This document shows positions 33,240 through 45,420 of a DNA stretch of 64,000 bases, one piece after another. Source of the stretch: Herpetospermum pedunculosum. Its lineage: Eukaryota > Streptophyta > Magnoliopsida > Cucurbitales > Cucurbitaceae. The DNA lies in the NCBI GenBank assembly GCA_028017165.1, contig CM051525.1, forward strand, positions 66,326,910-66,390,909. The letters run 5' to 3'. The notes under the pieces are model-generated. The model was not told where the DNA came from and searched no databases. It saw only the letters and a program-made list of their open reading frames with translations. A program made the translations under genes and the position numbers. How positions within the stretch are numbered: position 1 is the first letter of the stretch; every line of letters begins with the position of its first letter.

Positions 33240-33780
33240 CAAAAAAAATCCCTGAGAAGTTGAAATTCTCTCTTCCTCCCTCTCCCTCACGCTCCACAAC
33301 CGTCAGTTCCTCTCTCTTTCTCACGTTCGAACAGACAGAGATAACGCGTCGAAGCTGCTGGAACAAGAGGACAACGTCGTCGCACATTTGAGCATCGAGG
33401 AGGAGAAGCTCTTCAGTGCGTGGGTATCGAAGTTTTTGGATTTGAGGTGCAGTCGTGCCGGAGAAGAAGATCAACTGCGCGGACCAAATTCTCGAGGACC
33501 ATCTACTGTTTTCGAATTTGGGGGTCAGCCATTTGAGGTGAAGATCATTTGTTGTTTTCGAATTTGAGGTGTTGAACTAGAGTCTCAAAGGAGACTATCT
33601 GGGCGTCGCGGAGGAGAAGAACACGAGGAGATTAGGCATCACACATATACGCGTTGAAGAAGCAACGTCTTGATGTCAGATCTGAGGTGCAGTCGCCAGA
33701 AAAGAAGACCAACGGTCAGAGAAGAAAACTGAGCGAAATGGGATTGTGGTTTCAGCTGAAGAGGGGGAGAGAAATGACAA
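33240..33780. repeat. GC-rich island with degenerate internal repeats
   Basis: The sequence is clearly richer in G and C than its surroundings. Blocks recur: GAGGTGCAGTCGTGCCGGAG at 33444 and GAGGTGCAGTCGCCAGAAAA at 33684; GTTTTCGAATTTG at 33508 and 33554. The minus-strand open frame (33211-33474) has no recognisable domain. I think it is part of a mobile element, but the class is unknown. Confidence 0.45.
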
Positions 33781-36509
33781 CTAGACTTTGGTTAAGAAGA
33801 TGAAAAATGAGAATAATTTTTAAGATTTTTATGAGACATTTTTCAATTTTAGAATTCATACATCATACCAATTGAGCTATGCTCTTGTTGGTTTTTCCCA
33901 ACCATCTTTAATTAGTTTGAAAGTTGTAATTTTGATGTCAAGACATTAAAAGGCAACAATAAACAATAGAAGTAATAATTCAATAAATTAGATTATGTGT
34001 TGAGTATATATAGTTCCATTAAATTGCATGACCCACAATTTTGAGAAACTCTCACCATCACCAAATCCCATGACAAACAAAGTTGAAGTTTTCAAAGGGT
34101 GGGTCCTAAAATAAACCTTCAAAAATACATTCAATTTTATGGCCCATTTCCTAATTGCTTCACCACTACTCTTTCTCTCAATTTCCAAATCCTTTTATTT
34201 TTCTTCTTTGTATAATAGTGACTTTGATAACTACTCTACCAATAATACATAAATACATTACAATTTCTAGTACTTCATTTCTTTCTTTTTTTTCTTTTAA
34301 ATTTTTATTAGGTTTATATATATGGATCCTATTGAATATCCAATCTTAGATAAATAGATCCGATAAAATATTAACGTATCACATGTTTCAACCACAAAAT
34401 AATAATATTAGTTGCTAAGTCATAGTGAGTATAACTCAACTATAATATTTGATAGGTAATCCTTCCTTTGAGGTTGAAATTTCAAATCTTTATACCTCTG
34501 AGTTTGTTGTATTAAAAAAAGTGTTAAAGAAATTTTTTTTTTGGTTAAATTATAAATTTGGTCCATGAACTTTGAGGTTTGTATCTAATTTGGTACCCGA
34601 ACTTTCAAAATTACAAATTTAGTTATTGAGGTTTCAAAATTTTAAAATTTACAAACCTACTAGACACAAAATTGAAATTTTAGGGTTCTATTAGACATAA
34701 AATTTAAATTTATATATAATAGATCAATTAATTTTTAAAAATTTCGAACTTGTCAGGATCCTATTAGACATTTTTAAGAGTTTAGGACCAAATAGACACA
34801 AATCTCAAACGTTTCGATTGTAATTTAATCTATTTTTTTTATTTGGTTTTGGCTTCTTCATTTTAATTAGAAAAAAAATGGTGAAACTATATTTTGAAAA
34901 AGAAACTAAAAAAGTTGATATTGATTTGATGAGGTGTAATTTGAAATTGCAATAATGGTGACATGGAGATTTGAGTTGTAAAGAGAGGGGGTGTAGTTGG
35001 GTCCTTGAAAGTTGAAGCCTTACAATACATTATTAAGCTTTAAACCTAACAAAACACAGACACTACCAAACCCACATAAAGTAATCTTTGCTTCTAATTT
35101 ACTTCTACATTTGCCTCTTCATGTGTTACACCCCACTCTGCAACTCATTTTTAATTATTCTTTAGATTGGATTTGGTAGTATTTTTTATTTTCTTTTTTC
35201 CTTAGATTCATCAAATTAGTTTTAATTTAGATGTATATATCAATATATACATGTATTTTTTGTTTTTTTTAAGATCAAAACAATAGGCGGGGTGAGAGGA
35301 TTCGGAGGAACATGCATGGCAGATGAACTATGTCAGATATTTATATTTAGTAGATTTTAAAAAAAAAAATTAATGAAATTTAAATTTTGTATTTTGGTAC
35401 GTCCATCACCATCGCTACATACCATGAAAAATACATTACAATCAATTTTGGTAGTTATATAGTGTAGATAAAATAATATGGTTTTTTTTCTCTAGCATAT
35501 TCTTTTGGTGTGAATGAATAACCTATTTTATTTTAGAAGGACAAAGTAGTCTTTTTTAACCCGATCATCTTGTATCTTCTTTTAGTTAGGATTGTCTTAA
35601 CAACATTTTAAGTTCTCAAAGATGATAATTTTTAGGGTACCCAAGCTAGATGGTGATCTAGCTCTAATCGATAGGCATTTTGTCACACTTTTTTCTTAGG
35701 TTAACGTTTTGTGCGAGCCTCTTTATCAATGATGAAATCATAATGACATGGTAAATTGTAGAGGTTTTATAGACATATATATTATGATATATTCTGAGGA
35801 AATTAAAGACAAATTTAATGAATGTAATTTAATAACTTTTTGCTCTCTTTTATCTGTACTTTTGTGCTAGTACAGTTTTATCTCAATTTATAAAATTTCA
35901 AATGAAGTCGAATATGATCCAGCGAACTAATCCGTAATGAGATTGAATTTTACATTTATGCTAGGTTGATATATGTGACATACTATTGTCTTATCCCAAA
36001 TTGTTACAATGTGCCAAGCCAAGTTCATCCTTGAGCAAGTGTCAAATTTCTTATTAAGTTTATTCCAAAAAAAAAAAAAAAAAAACTCTTATTAAGATAG
36101 TCTTTGGGTACAAAAAAAAGTATCAATTGTATTAGGCTAATAAATAGCATTCCATTAATTATATTGCTTGTGAGGGCATATAGCTAGCTGGCTAAACTTT
36201 GCTAAATATGAAAATTTATCCACTTCTTGTAGATTTTTCTAGTAATGTGTGGGTGTGATTGATGAGGAGGTCAAGTGCCAAGTGATTTTCCTACAATTTC
36301 ACAAATCTTCTTATTTTCTTTCACCCCTACTTCATTTCAATTAACTTGTTTGCAGATTAAAAAGATGAAGAAGGATTCGTTTTTACTATTTAAATTTAAA
36401 AAACAGAAAATTAAAAACGAAATGATTATCAAACGACGCCTAAGATATTCTCCACGCATATATACACAACATTTCCGATAAATGACTCAAGATTATAAGT
36501 TAAGATTGG
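33781..36509. other. Intergenic region without supported genes
   Basis: It contains a SINE-like repeat (34425-34522). It also contains a repeat-like block at about 34537-34835 with inverted ends (TTAAATTATAAATTTGGTCC at left, TTGTAATTTAATCTA at right), similar in wording to sequences near 24150 and 53650. (A)n lies at 36067-36084. The rest, roughly 34850-36060, shows no repeat I know and no conserved coding sequence. Confidence 0.4.
34425..34522 (+). repeat. SINE-like tRNA-related repeat
   Basis: GTGAGTATAACTCAACTATA, then CCTTCCTTTGAGG, a B-box-like AAATTTCAAATCTTTATACC and a tail of A. Decayed. Confidence 0.4.
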
Positions 36510-36665
36510 TTGGGAGTGCGACCAAAGTCTCACATTGGTTAAAAAAATATATAAGTGAGGGACAATATCTCCATTGCCATTAGACCTTTTGGATGGAACT
36601 AAAAACTAAACCATGAGAGTTTAGGCCTAAAGTGGTCAATATCATACCAACATGGTCGGTAGAAT
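36510..36665 (+). mobile_element. LTR or TRIM-like remnant
   Basis: The block AAGTCTCACATTGGTTAAAA, ATATATAAGTGAGGGACAAT, ACCTTTTGGATGGAACTAAA and CCTAAAGTGGTCAATATCAT, CCAACATGG is the familiar layout of a widespread plant LTR/TRIM terminal region. The CTCACATTGG plus TATATAAG pair would be its promoter. No coding part is present. Confidence 0.5.
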
Positions 36666-37439
36666 CCTCGGGTGCCGAATGAAGATATGACGAGTCTCAA
36701 TTTAGTTTCTTTTTTTTTTTTAAGCTTAAACTAAAAATATGACTCTTTTTTTTCAAATACTTCTCACAAATAACATAAGTGAATTTGATTATATATGCGT
36801 AATTTTAATTGATCAAACAATATTAAACCTTCTTAAAAGTTGGAGATTCAAATCTTTGCCACTTTCTTAATTAAAGAAAAAAGAAAAAACTTTTTTTTTT
36901 TATATTTATTTTCTATAATTTTAATTCACATCTCAATCAAACATGAGCTACTCATCAAATATAAATGTTTATTTTTTTATTTTTTTTATTTTTTCATTAT
37001 CTACCTTTGCATTGTCATATTCATTAATAAATTCACATTTTTTAAAACACCATATTACAAATAATGGAAAACAAATTCACCCTATTTTTTTTTTTTAACT
37101 ACTTCAATTATATTTGAGTTGACTTTTACATAGCTTTTAGATGTGAACTAAAATTACGTAAAAATATTCACCATATCCAAAATAAGAAGAAAAATCCAAT
37201 AAAATAATACATAAAGTCTAAACTAGAGTAATGGTTTGCCACTAAGAGCAACTTTGTTTAAATAAGAAAATAAAATAATGAAATTTAAAATTTAAAGTGT
37301 TTGACAAAAGTGTAAATCCCCCCTCTTTAAATATTGGAAAATGTGGCCTGTATGTCTTACACAAATACACATTTCAATTCTCAAACTTTGTGTTATCATA
37401 ATGATTTAAGCAGATCTATTTTCAGAAGAGAAAAAACTT

Positions 37440-37475
<36 letters not shown>

Positions 37476-37939
37476 GCAGGCCAACCAAACTGCCCAACAA
37501 TTTCCACTGACAGTTTAGATTGGAAGACATTGAGCACATGTTTGCACATGCAATCTTAAAAGCAAGCATGAAATATTTTAAGTCTCACAAAATAACTTTG
37601 CAATCTCCTTAAGGAAAAAAAAAGAAAAAAAAAAAGTTAAATGCTTTTGTAATATCCCTTTGGAAGATTGAAGGGAAATGGGAATGGTCCAATCCTCCAA
37701 ATTTGGGAATTATTCCTCACATTATGTTATGTGTCCTTTTTATTTTCCTTTAACTTTATAGTGTTTTCAATTTTTTTTTTAATGTTTTTTAATATTCTCT
37801 CCAAATATTTTTAACCAGTGAGTATTCTTTAAAATCATTCATAATAGTATTATAGTATATTGGAAGATTAACATATATATATGAAGAGAAAGAAGATATT
37901 TGATATCTAATTTAAGATAATATCTACACATTTGATATG
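36666..37939. other. AT-rich intergenic stretch
   Basis: (AAT)n at 37441-37471 and several homopolymers. No supported gene or repeat family. Confidence 0.4.
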
Positions 37940-38215
37940 AGACTACAACCTATCAAGGAGTTTAGCTGGTTGCCGACAAGTCTGTCCCCTTCGTATACAG
38001 ATGAAAGACTGCATGGACTTTTGCTCTTGCCCTAAACGAATGAATTGACGGAAAGCGCTACAACTAGCACTTTGAAGCCAACTGAAAAACGGATGTGCGC
38101 TACTAGCGCGCTTGTAAAGCTCTTTCGTCGAGTGCACGATCATGACAGGGCTCGAGGAAGAAGCCCCGGCTAACTGGTCGGCCACCTTTTACGTTAGAAG
38201 AGCAAAAGGTCTGGA
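37940..38215 (-). other. Probable organellar (mitochondrial) DNA insertion
   Basis: About 275 bp of balanced base composition (roughly half GC) with abrupt edges, inside DNA that is mostly AT. Read on the minus strand it contains GTTAGCCGGGGCTTCTTCCT, CCTGTCATGATCGTGCACTC and ACAAGCGCGCTAGTAGCGCA, wording that recalls intergenic mitochondrial DNA of plants. An 80-codon frame (38185-37943) is open but has no known domain. A similarity search against plant mitochondrial genomes would decide this. I did not recognise a specific mitochondrial gene. Confidence 0.5.
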
Positions 38216-38667
38216 GCATAGCTGGATGAACCAATGTGAATAAGTGTAAGCTTCGTGACCCGAACACACGTTAGAATTTCATTTCTTAATTTCTTTTGTA
38301 AAATTAAGATTATTATATATATATATACATACTTGATAAGTTGGTCAAATAAATACGATAAGTTTCAAATGTATAATAACATGTTTTGAGGATGATAAAA
38401 TTACATCTTTTATATATATCCAATACAATTTAAAATATCTTTTATCTATTCTCTCATTCTTGTACTACTTTTGATTGGAAATTCAAGTGTCGAAACATAG
38501 GTCTAGACTCATAAATCTCTTGAAATTGTTTTTATTCATTTGCTCAAATAGTCCTCAGTATGCATACTTGTCATGTGTTCAAGTGGCCGAAATATATGTA
38601 TCCCATCGAAATTCTATAAGGAGAAGTTGCACATCCGGTATCAATTTAGAATCAAATAATTATAAAT

Positions 38668-39003
38668 ATAGTATTTTTTTTTTATTTTACAAATATAACA
38701 ATTTTTATTAGTGATAGTCACTAATAAAATTCTATCAATGATAGTCACTAATAAAAGATCAATGACTATTAATGATAACTACTGATACACTTCTATTTTT
38801 TTTTTATAGAATTTTGTCAATGACTATCAATGATAGTCATTTTATCAATAGTCTATCAGTGATGGTCATTTAAATGACTATCTGCGATAGTAGTCTATTA
38901 GTGACTATCACGATTTTTTTTTTGTCATATTTACAAAATGTTTTATACTTTGCTATATTTGTCATTATTTTAGACATGATTGCTATCTATGCAACCAACC
39001 AGA
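38668..39003 (+). repeat. TATCAGTGATAGA repeat family, copy D
   Basis: It has TTAGTGATAGTCACTAATAA and CTATCAATGATAGTCACTAA in the middle, and ends with TTGTCATTATTTTAGACATG, then ATTGCTATCTATGCAACCAA, matching the right end of copy A. Confidence 0.65.
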
Positions 39004-39359
39004 AATTTTAATAAGCATTTTATTTTAAATTTTCTATTTTTTGAAAATAAATATATATTTTGGGTTTTTTTTGACACATTTGTAAACAGTTGTTGATATC
39101 TTAGCTAAATTTGTAAAAGCAGAATACCATTTTTATTTTGTTTAATTTGAAATTTAAGGATTTAATACAAAGAAAATTATTCGTTAGTTAGCATTATTAT
39201 TGTAAAATCTCCCTAAACTAAAAAACAACTAATCATAAATGTTTTATGAAGTAAGTGTAATTATTTTATATATGCTCGACACTCTTTCTTGTATGTAAGC
39301 TTAAATATTAATTTAAATGGATGAATTTAGGGACATGTAAATTATATTAATATTTTTTT

Positions 39360-39445
39360 TAATTCAACAGATGAGGTGGGAAGAATCAAACCTCTCTTTA
39401 GTTGGTAACACATATTTATATTAGTTGAGTTATGCTCACTTTTAC
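39360..39445 (-). repeat. SINE-like tRNA-related repeat
   Basis: On the minus strand: GAGCATAACTCAACTAATA, a short middle, then B-box-like GAGGTTTGATTCTTCCCACC and TGTTGAATT with an A run. Confidence 0.5.
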
Positions 39446-39779
39446 GATAAAATGTAGGAATGAATGATATTGTCGGAGAGAATATTCAAAATATCAATAA
39501 GTTGGGTTAAATACCCTACCACGAGAAGAATCTTATTAAACGAGTTTCAAATCAGTCATCTTCATTTCTTTGGGAGATTTATAGAAAAGGGGGTTGTGGA
39601 GGTTTGCTGTTAATGAAGGAACACATCGTCAATTGAAATTAAAGAGTCATCCGTCATCACGTTGGACTTAGGTCTTGATTGTCCCTTAGCTTGGTTGCAA
39701 ACTTCCTTTTAAGTAGGGTAGTTATAAATGTTGAACCCATTCTTCATGTTTAAGCTTCTCCTCAACTCTCAAATGTCGA

Positions 39780-39945
39780 GGAAGTTATTATAGTTAGGTT
39801 ATAATAGTTGTGAATAGTAAATACTATTGAATTCATTATAGTTACTTTATTGACCGTGAATTATAATAGTCGGTGGGTCAAACGTAGACTGACTTATAAT
39901 AACCTAGTTCACCCAACTTCAAGTTAGTGTCTCAAACATTCATAA
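39780..39945. repeat. Short TTATAATA-rich dispersed element, copy 3
   Basis: GAAGTTATTATAGTTAGGTT, GTGAATTATAATAGTCGGTG, then GTTAGTGTCTCAAACATTC. It aligns along its length with copy 2 at 32455-32640. Confidence 0.6.
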
Positions 39946-40082
39946 GAAATTTTCTTAATTTTAGAGTCACTATCTCTTAAAGTCTTTATATGGTATGCTG
40001 ACAAACAAATTAAAATAATGAAAGAAAATTCTCTTTCTTGATGAATATACTATGTTAAATTGCTACTATGACGCCAAATTAA

Positions 40083-40185
40083 GCAATCATAACTCAATTA
40101 ACATAAAATATGTGTCGTCGATCAAGAAATCATAGGTATGAATCCTCACATCCTACTTTGTTGAACTCATTGGAAAAAAAAATGC
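40083..40185 (+). repeat. SINE-like tRNA-related repeat
   Basis: AGCAATCATAACTCAATTAA, GTCGATCAAGAAATCATAG, then B-box-like GTATGAATCCTCACATCC, TTGTTGAACTC and an A run. Confidence 0.55.
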
Positions 40186-40286
40186 TAATATAAGAATGAT
40201 TTTTGTTTTTGTTTTATAAAAATTCTATTTGTTTGTTTTTCACTATCGTAACCATCAATTTATTTCAAAAGAATAACCTTTTATCC

Positions 40287-40724
40287 TATGAAGCACGGAT
40301 ACAGATACGGATACGGCGATACGCCTATTTATAAAAATCAAGGATACGGATACGTTGAGGATACACTATTTTTTTCTATGTGTTGGTAGGATATATATAA
40401 ATTAAACATAAAATACTAAATATATTCCAATAAAAAAACATATAATGTCAAGTTATTTAACAATTGTAGCAGGAAACTCAAACAATAAAATCGAAGTTTG
40501 CAGAGAGGAAGAAGATTATACAATTAGTTTTTACTTTTTACTGATTTAGTTATTTTAATTTTTTTTTTTAAATGTAAAACTGGCCTTTAAGGATTGTGTT
40601 TGGTTAAAAAATTCTTCAGCGTAAAAAAAAAAAGATATGCAAAATTGCGTATCAGATACAAGAGTATCCATATCGGATACGTATCCGATACGAATTCGCC
40701 TCTTGAGAGTATCGGTGTTTCATA
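40287..40724. mobile_element. MITE with GGATACGGATAC-rich ends (438 bp)
   Basis: The left end TATGAAGCACGGATAC matches the inverted right end TATGAAACACCGATAC with two mismatches. Next to each end come blocks of GATACGGATACG or GTATCCGATACG and a shared GGCGATACGC or AATTCGCCTC region. The interior is AT-rich with no coding sequence. I could not see a convincing target duplication, so the superfamily is open. Confidence 0.55.
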
Positions 40725-41057
40725 ACTTGTATCATTACAATTTGTCTTAACAAGAAGAATATAAAATAAGTTTAATATTAACAGATTTTATTACAAATCC
40801 AAAAAGATATGTGTATTGCATTATTACATATTTTTTTCAAGCGCAAAAAAAAAAGAAAAGAAAAGAAAAAAGAGAGTAAATTAATAATACACCCTCTTTT
40901 TTAGATCAATGCATCTTGTTATTCAAATAAATGAGGTACATAATAACGATTTATTAATTCCTTTGCCCCAACTATAAATAATGCATATTTTGATATTTTC
41001 TATTGCCAATAAAAAATACAACTAAACACGAATTACCATTTTAAAATTTTCATGATT

Positions 41058-41185
41058 CAACTCTCACTCATTGTTGAACTAATTTTTATTTTTATTTTTT
41101 AATTATATCAAATAAATGTAAGAGAGATTTAACTTCGGACTTACGAAATACATACTAATTAGATCTATGCTCACGTTGACTAAGT
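41058..41185 (-). repeat. SINE-like tRNA-related repeat, decayed
   Basis: On the minus strand: TCAACGTGAGCATAGATCTA, GTATGTATTTCGTAAGTCC, GAAGTTAAATCTCTCTTAC. The B box is poor. It lies about 500 bp upstream of the actin promoter. Confidence 0.4.
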
Positions 41186-41699
41186 GTGTGACGTAGTATA
41201 TTCTTTTTTCACCATTTGTTGAGTTAAAAAAGTAAAAAAAGTTAGACTTTCTCACTAATTATATTTTCTTAATTAAAGAGGATTGAATTATTATTATTAT
41301 TAATTTCTTTTTTTTTTTTGGTTTCTGGACATATGAATATTTATATTGAACAGTGCGAAACACGCCATAAGAGATGAATGAATGAAAGCGAAAACAGAAA
41401 CAAAAAAACAAACAGAATTCTGAAACCTTCTTTCTGCATTCAATTTTGAATTTTGAAAATCAAAATTAAAAAAAAAAAAAACGAAAAAAGAAAAAAAAAA
41501 AGAAAAAAAAAGGAAAAAGATCCAACGGTGGAGATTTGAGAAAAGAAAAAAAATTGAGAGAAGGCGAAGGATGGGGTTATGAAAGGCTGTCAGCCAGGTC
41601 ACCCTATCTTTTCTCGTGGTGGAAATGATTCCTCCAAATTCCTCATTTGGTCTGAATTTCAATTTCATTTCGCATTTCGAATTTCTCTCTCTCTCTCTC

Positions 41700-41709
41700 T
41701 ATTTATAAA
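41700..41709 (+). promoter_or_regulatory. Actin TATA box and CT-rich initiator region
   Basis: TATTTATAAA at 41700-41709 is preceded by CTCTCTCTCTCTCT (41686-41699). Transcription probably starts near 41735. The following 115 nt are CT-rich and free of a good upstream ATG. Confidence 0.6.
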
Positions 41710-41851
41710 CTCCATTTCTCTCCTGATTCCTCTCCCTATTATATTCCCGTCTTTCAACACAGCTAGGTCGACTCCCACCACCACTCAGCCACACCTTCGT
41801 CTCTGGAGGTTGGCTTCTTCTTCATTCATTCACCTCTCTCTCTAATCCAAG

Positions 41852-42723
41852 GTTCGTTTCAATCTCCTTCTCTAACTTGCATTCTTCCTTTTACTTCATT
41901 CACTCTTCTCACTCTGTACTTCGATCTGTCGTTTCTTTTCAATTGTTTTTTTTTTGAGGAAATTATGCTTGTCTGAGCTCTTATTTTCTGTTTTTCCATG
42001 ATGGGTTTTGTTAATTCTTGCCGATCTCTGTGTTTGTTTTCGATTTCTGTACTCGATCGGCGAAGATCTGTGGGGTTTCTCTCAATTACTCCCAATGATG
42101 AACCTAGATTCTTTCTGCTTCTTGGCTGATCTCGAATTTTGGGTTTGGGTTTTCACTGTTTGTGGTTCTGGAACTGAGATCTAGGATTTCGAGATGTGTA
42201 GCTTTTGGTTTCTGCATGCAATTCTGTAATCGCACATAGCTGGCCAGAGTTCTGGTCACTTGTCTATGTTCTTGTTCATTTGCTTGTCTGATCTGCTATT
42301 TTATGCTTCTTTGTTTTGTTCTTCTGGTTCATTTTGCGGATTTAGTTGCTTTGTTATATCTTATCTCTTAGATCAGTTTGGGTAACTTCTCGATCTGGAA
42401 GTGGATATGAGTGGAGTTCATTGTCAGCTTGTGTGTCTGTGTTATACAAAAAATGGAAATTTGAAACATTTTCAGTTGTGAGATCTTGTTTAAGATATTT
42501 GTTTACTGGTTAGATTTGTTGTGTCTTGACACCTTTTTCTTTAAAAGTAGTATGTTCATTCATGTATTATTTGCTGAGTTTAGAAGATCAATTACATGAA
42601 GTGAATTTCTCGATTGTAAATGGATATTTTAAGATGCCTGAGACATATGAATTCTAGATTGCTATATGCGATTTATTTATTCAACTTTTATTCTTATTAT
42701 GCTTTGTGCAATTTTTGAAAAAG
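41852..42723 (+). other. Actin leader intron in the 5' UTR
   Basis: A donor AATCCAAG/GTTCGT at 41852 and an acceptor AG directly before the start codon (42722-42723) define an intron of about 870 nt. It is T- and G-rich, like leader introns of constitutively expressed plant actins, which are known to boost expression. The acceptor choice is inferred: the more typical GTGCAG is GTGCAA here. Confidence 0.6.
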
Positions 42724-44181
42724 ATGGCCGACGCCGAGGATATTCAGCCACTTGTTTGCGACAATGGAACTGGAATGGTGAAGGTCAGTTTATTGATTCT
42801 TCTATCCTGTATATACTCGTGTTTGTGTCCTAGTTGTGTCCAATTTTTTTTCTAGGATTATTAGTTCTTTTCATTATGGTATAAGTTTATCTTTATCCTG
42901 TAATTTAATGTAATGCTTTATGATGGTGCAGGCTGGTTTTGCTGGTGATGATGCTCCCAGGGCAGTTTTCCCCAGTATTGTTGGTCGTCCTCGACATACC
43001 GGTGTCATGGTTGGGATGGGCCAAAAAGATGCCTATGTTGGTGATGAAGCTCAATCTAAAAGAGGTATCCTTACCTTGAAATATCCCATCGAACACGGTA
43101 TAGTCAGTAACTGGGATGACATGGAAAAGATTTGGCATCACACTTTCTACAATGAGCTTCGTGTTGCTCCCGAAGAGCACCCTGTGCTTCTGACTGAGGC
43201 TCCACTCAACCCAAAGGCTAACAGAGAAAAGATGACTCAAATCATGTTTGAGACATTCAATGTGCCTGCCATGTATGTTGCCATCCAGGCCGTTCTGTCC
43301 CTGTATGCCAGTGGACGTACAACTGGTATGTATGTCTATTCTATTTGAATGAAAATGATGTAATTTTGAACTTCTATAATTTGGTATTGATCGAGAGCTT
43401 ACTTTGAATAGGTATCGTGCTGGATTCTGGTGATGGTGTGAGTCACACTGTTCCCATCTATGAGGGTTACGCCCTCCCTCATGCAATTCTCCGTTTGGAT
43501 CTTGCTGGTCGTGACCTCACTGATGCTCTAATGAAGATTCTCACTGAAAGAGGTTACATGTTCACCACTACTGCTGAACGGGAAATTGTCCGTGACATGA
43601 AGGAGAAGCTAGCATATGTTGCTCTTGACTACGAACAAGAACTCGAGACTGCAAAGAGCAGTTCCTCAATTGAGAAGAACTACGAACTTCCTGATGGACA
43701 AGTCATCACCATTGGAGCTGAGAGATTCCGTTGCCCTGAAGTTCTATTCCAGCCATCTCTCATCGGTATGGAAGCTGCAGGAATTCACGAAACTACCTAC
43801 AACTCCATCATGAAGTGTGATGTCGATATCAGAAAGGACCTTTACGGAAACATCGTCCTCAGTGGTGGTTCAACCATGTTCCCTGGCATTGCAGATAGGA
43901 TGAGCAAGGAAATCACTGCCCTCGCTCCCAGCAGCATGAAGATTAAGGTTGTTGCACCACCAGAAAGGAAATACAGTGTCTGGATTGGAGGGTCTATTCT
44001 TGCATCTCTAAGTACCTTCCAGCAGGTAAATTGCACTTCCTGTTCCAATTTGTTGTACTTGTTAATAATATTCACGAATGACACTCACTCATCGATGCGG
44101 TTTGTGTTCTATCAGATGTGGATTTCGAAGGGTGAATACGACGAATCCGGCCCATCCATTGTCCACAGGAAGTGCTTCTAA
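42724..44181 (+). CDS. ACT: Actin
   Basis: Actin polymerises into filaments for cytoplasmic streaming, organelle movement and cell expansion. Coding exons: 42724-42783, 42932-43325, 43412-44025 and 44116-44181; all introns are GT-AG. The sum is 1134 nt, giving 377 residues, exactly the plant actin length. The protein starts [20 protein letters not shown] and ends [14 protein letters not shown]-binding loops are present: [11 protein letters not shown] (phosphate 1), [18 protein letters not shown] (phosphate 2) and the [13 protein letters not shown] region. The intron after residue 20, the split Gly codon near residue 152 and the last intron before [13 protein letters not shown] are the conserved plant positions. 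No frameshift or unusual residue. A TTCTG microsatellite lies in the 3' UTR (about 44430-44457). The leader intron suggests broad, strong expression. Subclass among plant actins was not determined. Confidence 0.98.
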
Positions 44182-45420
44182 GCTCGACAAATTTCTTCGA
44201 TGATGATGATGGTGAGTTATTTCCCTTTAGTTGGCTTTTTTGTGTCATGTAATGTTGAACTGAGATTGGTTGGCGTCAAAAGAAGTGTCAAGGAAGGAGG
44301 GTGGGGGTCTATTGAATTGAAGGGATTGTGTTACATTTGTTATTGTATTCTCTACGCATTTCATCCATTCATACGGTGGCCTGTTGGAAGCTCACAATTG
44401 CTGGTGACCCTCCAGATTTGGGGCAAAAAAGATTCTGTTCTGTTCTGTTCTGTTCTGTCATCTGTGGTTCAACCATATCTTTTTAGTAGGGATATTTGTA
44501 GCAGAAGAGTGATTGTGATGCTTTTTCTAAATATATATTTTTTCTTCTTCAATTTTTCTTTTTGAAGGTTTTTTCTTCTTCCCTGAGAACATTAATGTTA
44601 ATATTTATTGTATGCGAAATATTAGTGTCAGTTTTCGGTCATAAACTTGCTATGGAATGTTAAATCTTAATACTGGCTTTTGAGCTTTCCAGAAGTCTCA
44701 AGATTTCTTATTCTTGGTTTCTTTCAAGTATGTCAGATGTGGGGTGGGAGATTCTAACTTCTGACCTCTTAATCGAGGCTACATTTTATGCGAGCTTGCT
44801 CATGTTGGCGTTGATAACCCAACTTTTGCTGGGCTAGTGAAATCTCATGAAGTTAATTAATATGTTCATATTGCAGTTAGTAGATAGATTCCTAATGCTC
44901 CAATCACCTTATGTAGAGGAGATATGTTACTTTATTATAGGAGAGATACAAGCATGCATGACAATTATTTTTCTGTTATGTTGGTTTTTTTTTCTTCCAC
45001 TGAATTATCCTCTATTTTGTTTCCTATTTTTAAAGAAATAATTTGGCATCTTTAGTATTTGGTAATCAACTTTTAATTAACACATACTTTTTCTTGAAAA
45101 GAAAAAAAGAGAATATACTCAAAATTTCATTCAAGTGAAGTCGTTTAGGATTTAGATTTGAAATATGTAGATCTCTTTGGAAGATACTAATCTGAAATAC
45201 ATTTTACAAATTTTTGCATAGTAAAATTTTGATTATGGTGTCAATATGAGCTTCAACTAGTATAATTTTTGACTTAGTGACTAAGAAGTTAAATGTTCGA
45301 TGTTGGTCAAAATTATGGTGGGAGGAATAAGTAACGAAAAATGAGGACAAATTTCATAAGATGAAAGGGAAAAGAAAAAAAAACCGATTCCTAATTTATG
45401 GAATCTTGTTCTACATTTTA
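44182..45420. other. Actin 3' UTR and downstream flank
   Basis: The 3' UTR probably extends to about 44650. A SINE-like repeat lies at 44737-44815. The open frames 44200-44565 and 44847-45041 are UTR or spacer and show no domain. Confidence 0.5.
44737..44815 (-). repeat. SINE-like tRNA-related repeat
   Basis: On the minus strand: AACATGAGCAAGCTCGCATA, CCTCGATTAAGAGGTCAG, then AGTTAGAATCTCCCACCCCA. Decayed A box, good tail. Confidence 0.5.

Larger units (their letters stand above)
39004..41699. other. Intergenic region upstream of actin
   Basis: Repeats listed separately are at 39360-39445, 39780-39945, 40083-40185, 40287-40724 and 41058-41185. The minus frame 41668-41300 is a purine-rich artefact. 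From about 41500 the sequence becomes the actin promoter. Confidence 0.45.

Noticed and set aside
36510..36560. A U-snRNA promoter (TCTCACATTGG plus TATATAAG)
   Set aside because: The spacing is shorter than expected for plant snRNA genes, no snRNA sequence follows, and the surrounding text matches an LTR/TRIM end.
38030..38060. An 18S rRNA fragment (GAATTGACGGAAAG)
   Set aside because: Only the short string resembles rRNA; flanking bases do not align with 18S.
41300..41668. A 122-codon minus-strand frame upstream of actin
   Set aside because: Made of poly-Phe and Ser from purine-rich plus-strand DNA; no conserved motif.
42905..43486. A 193-codon open frame on the minus strand
   Set aside because: It lies wholly antisense to actin exons and the intervening intron. 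The actin frame is conserved; this one has no domain.
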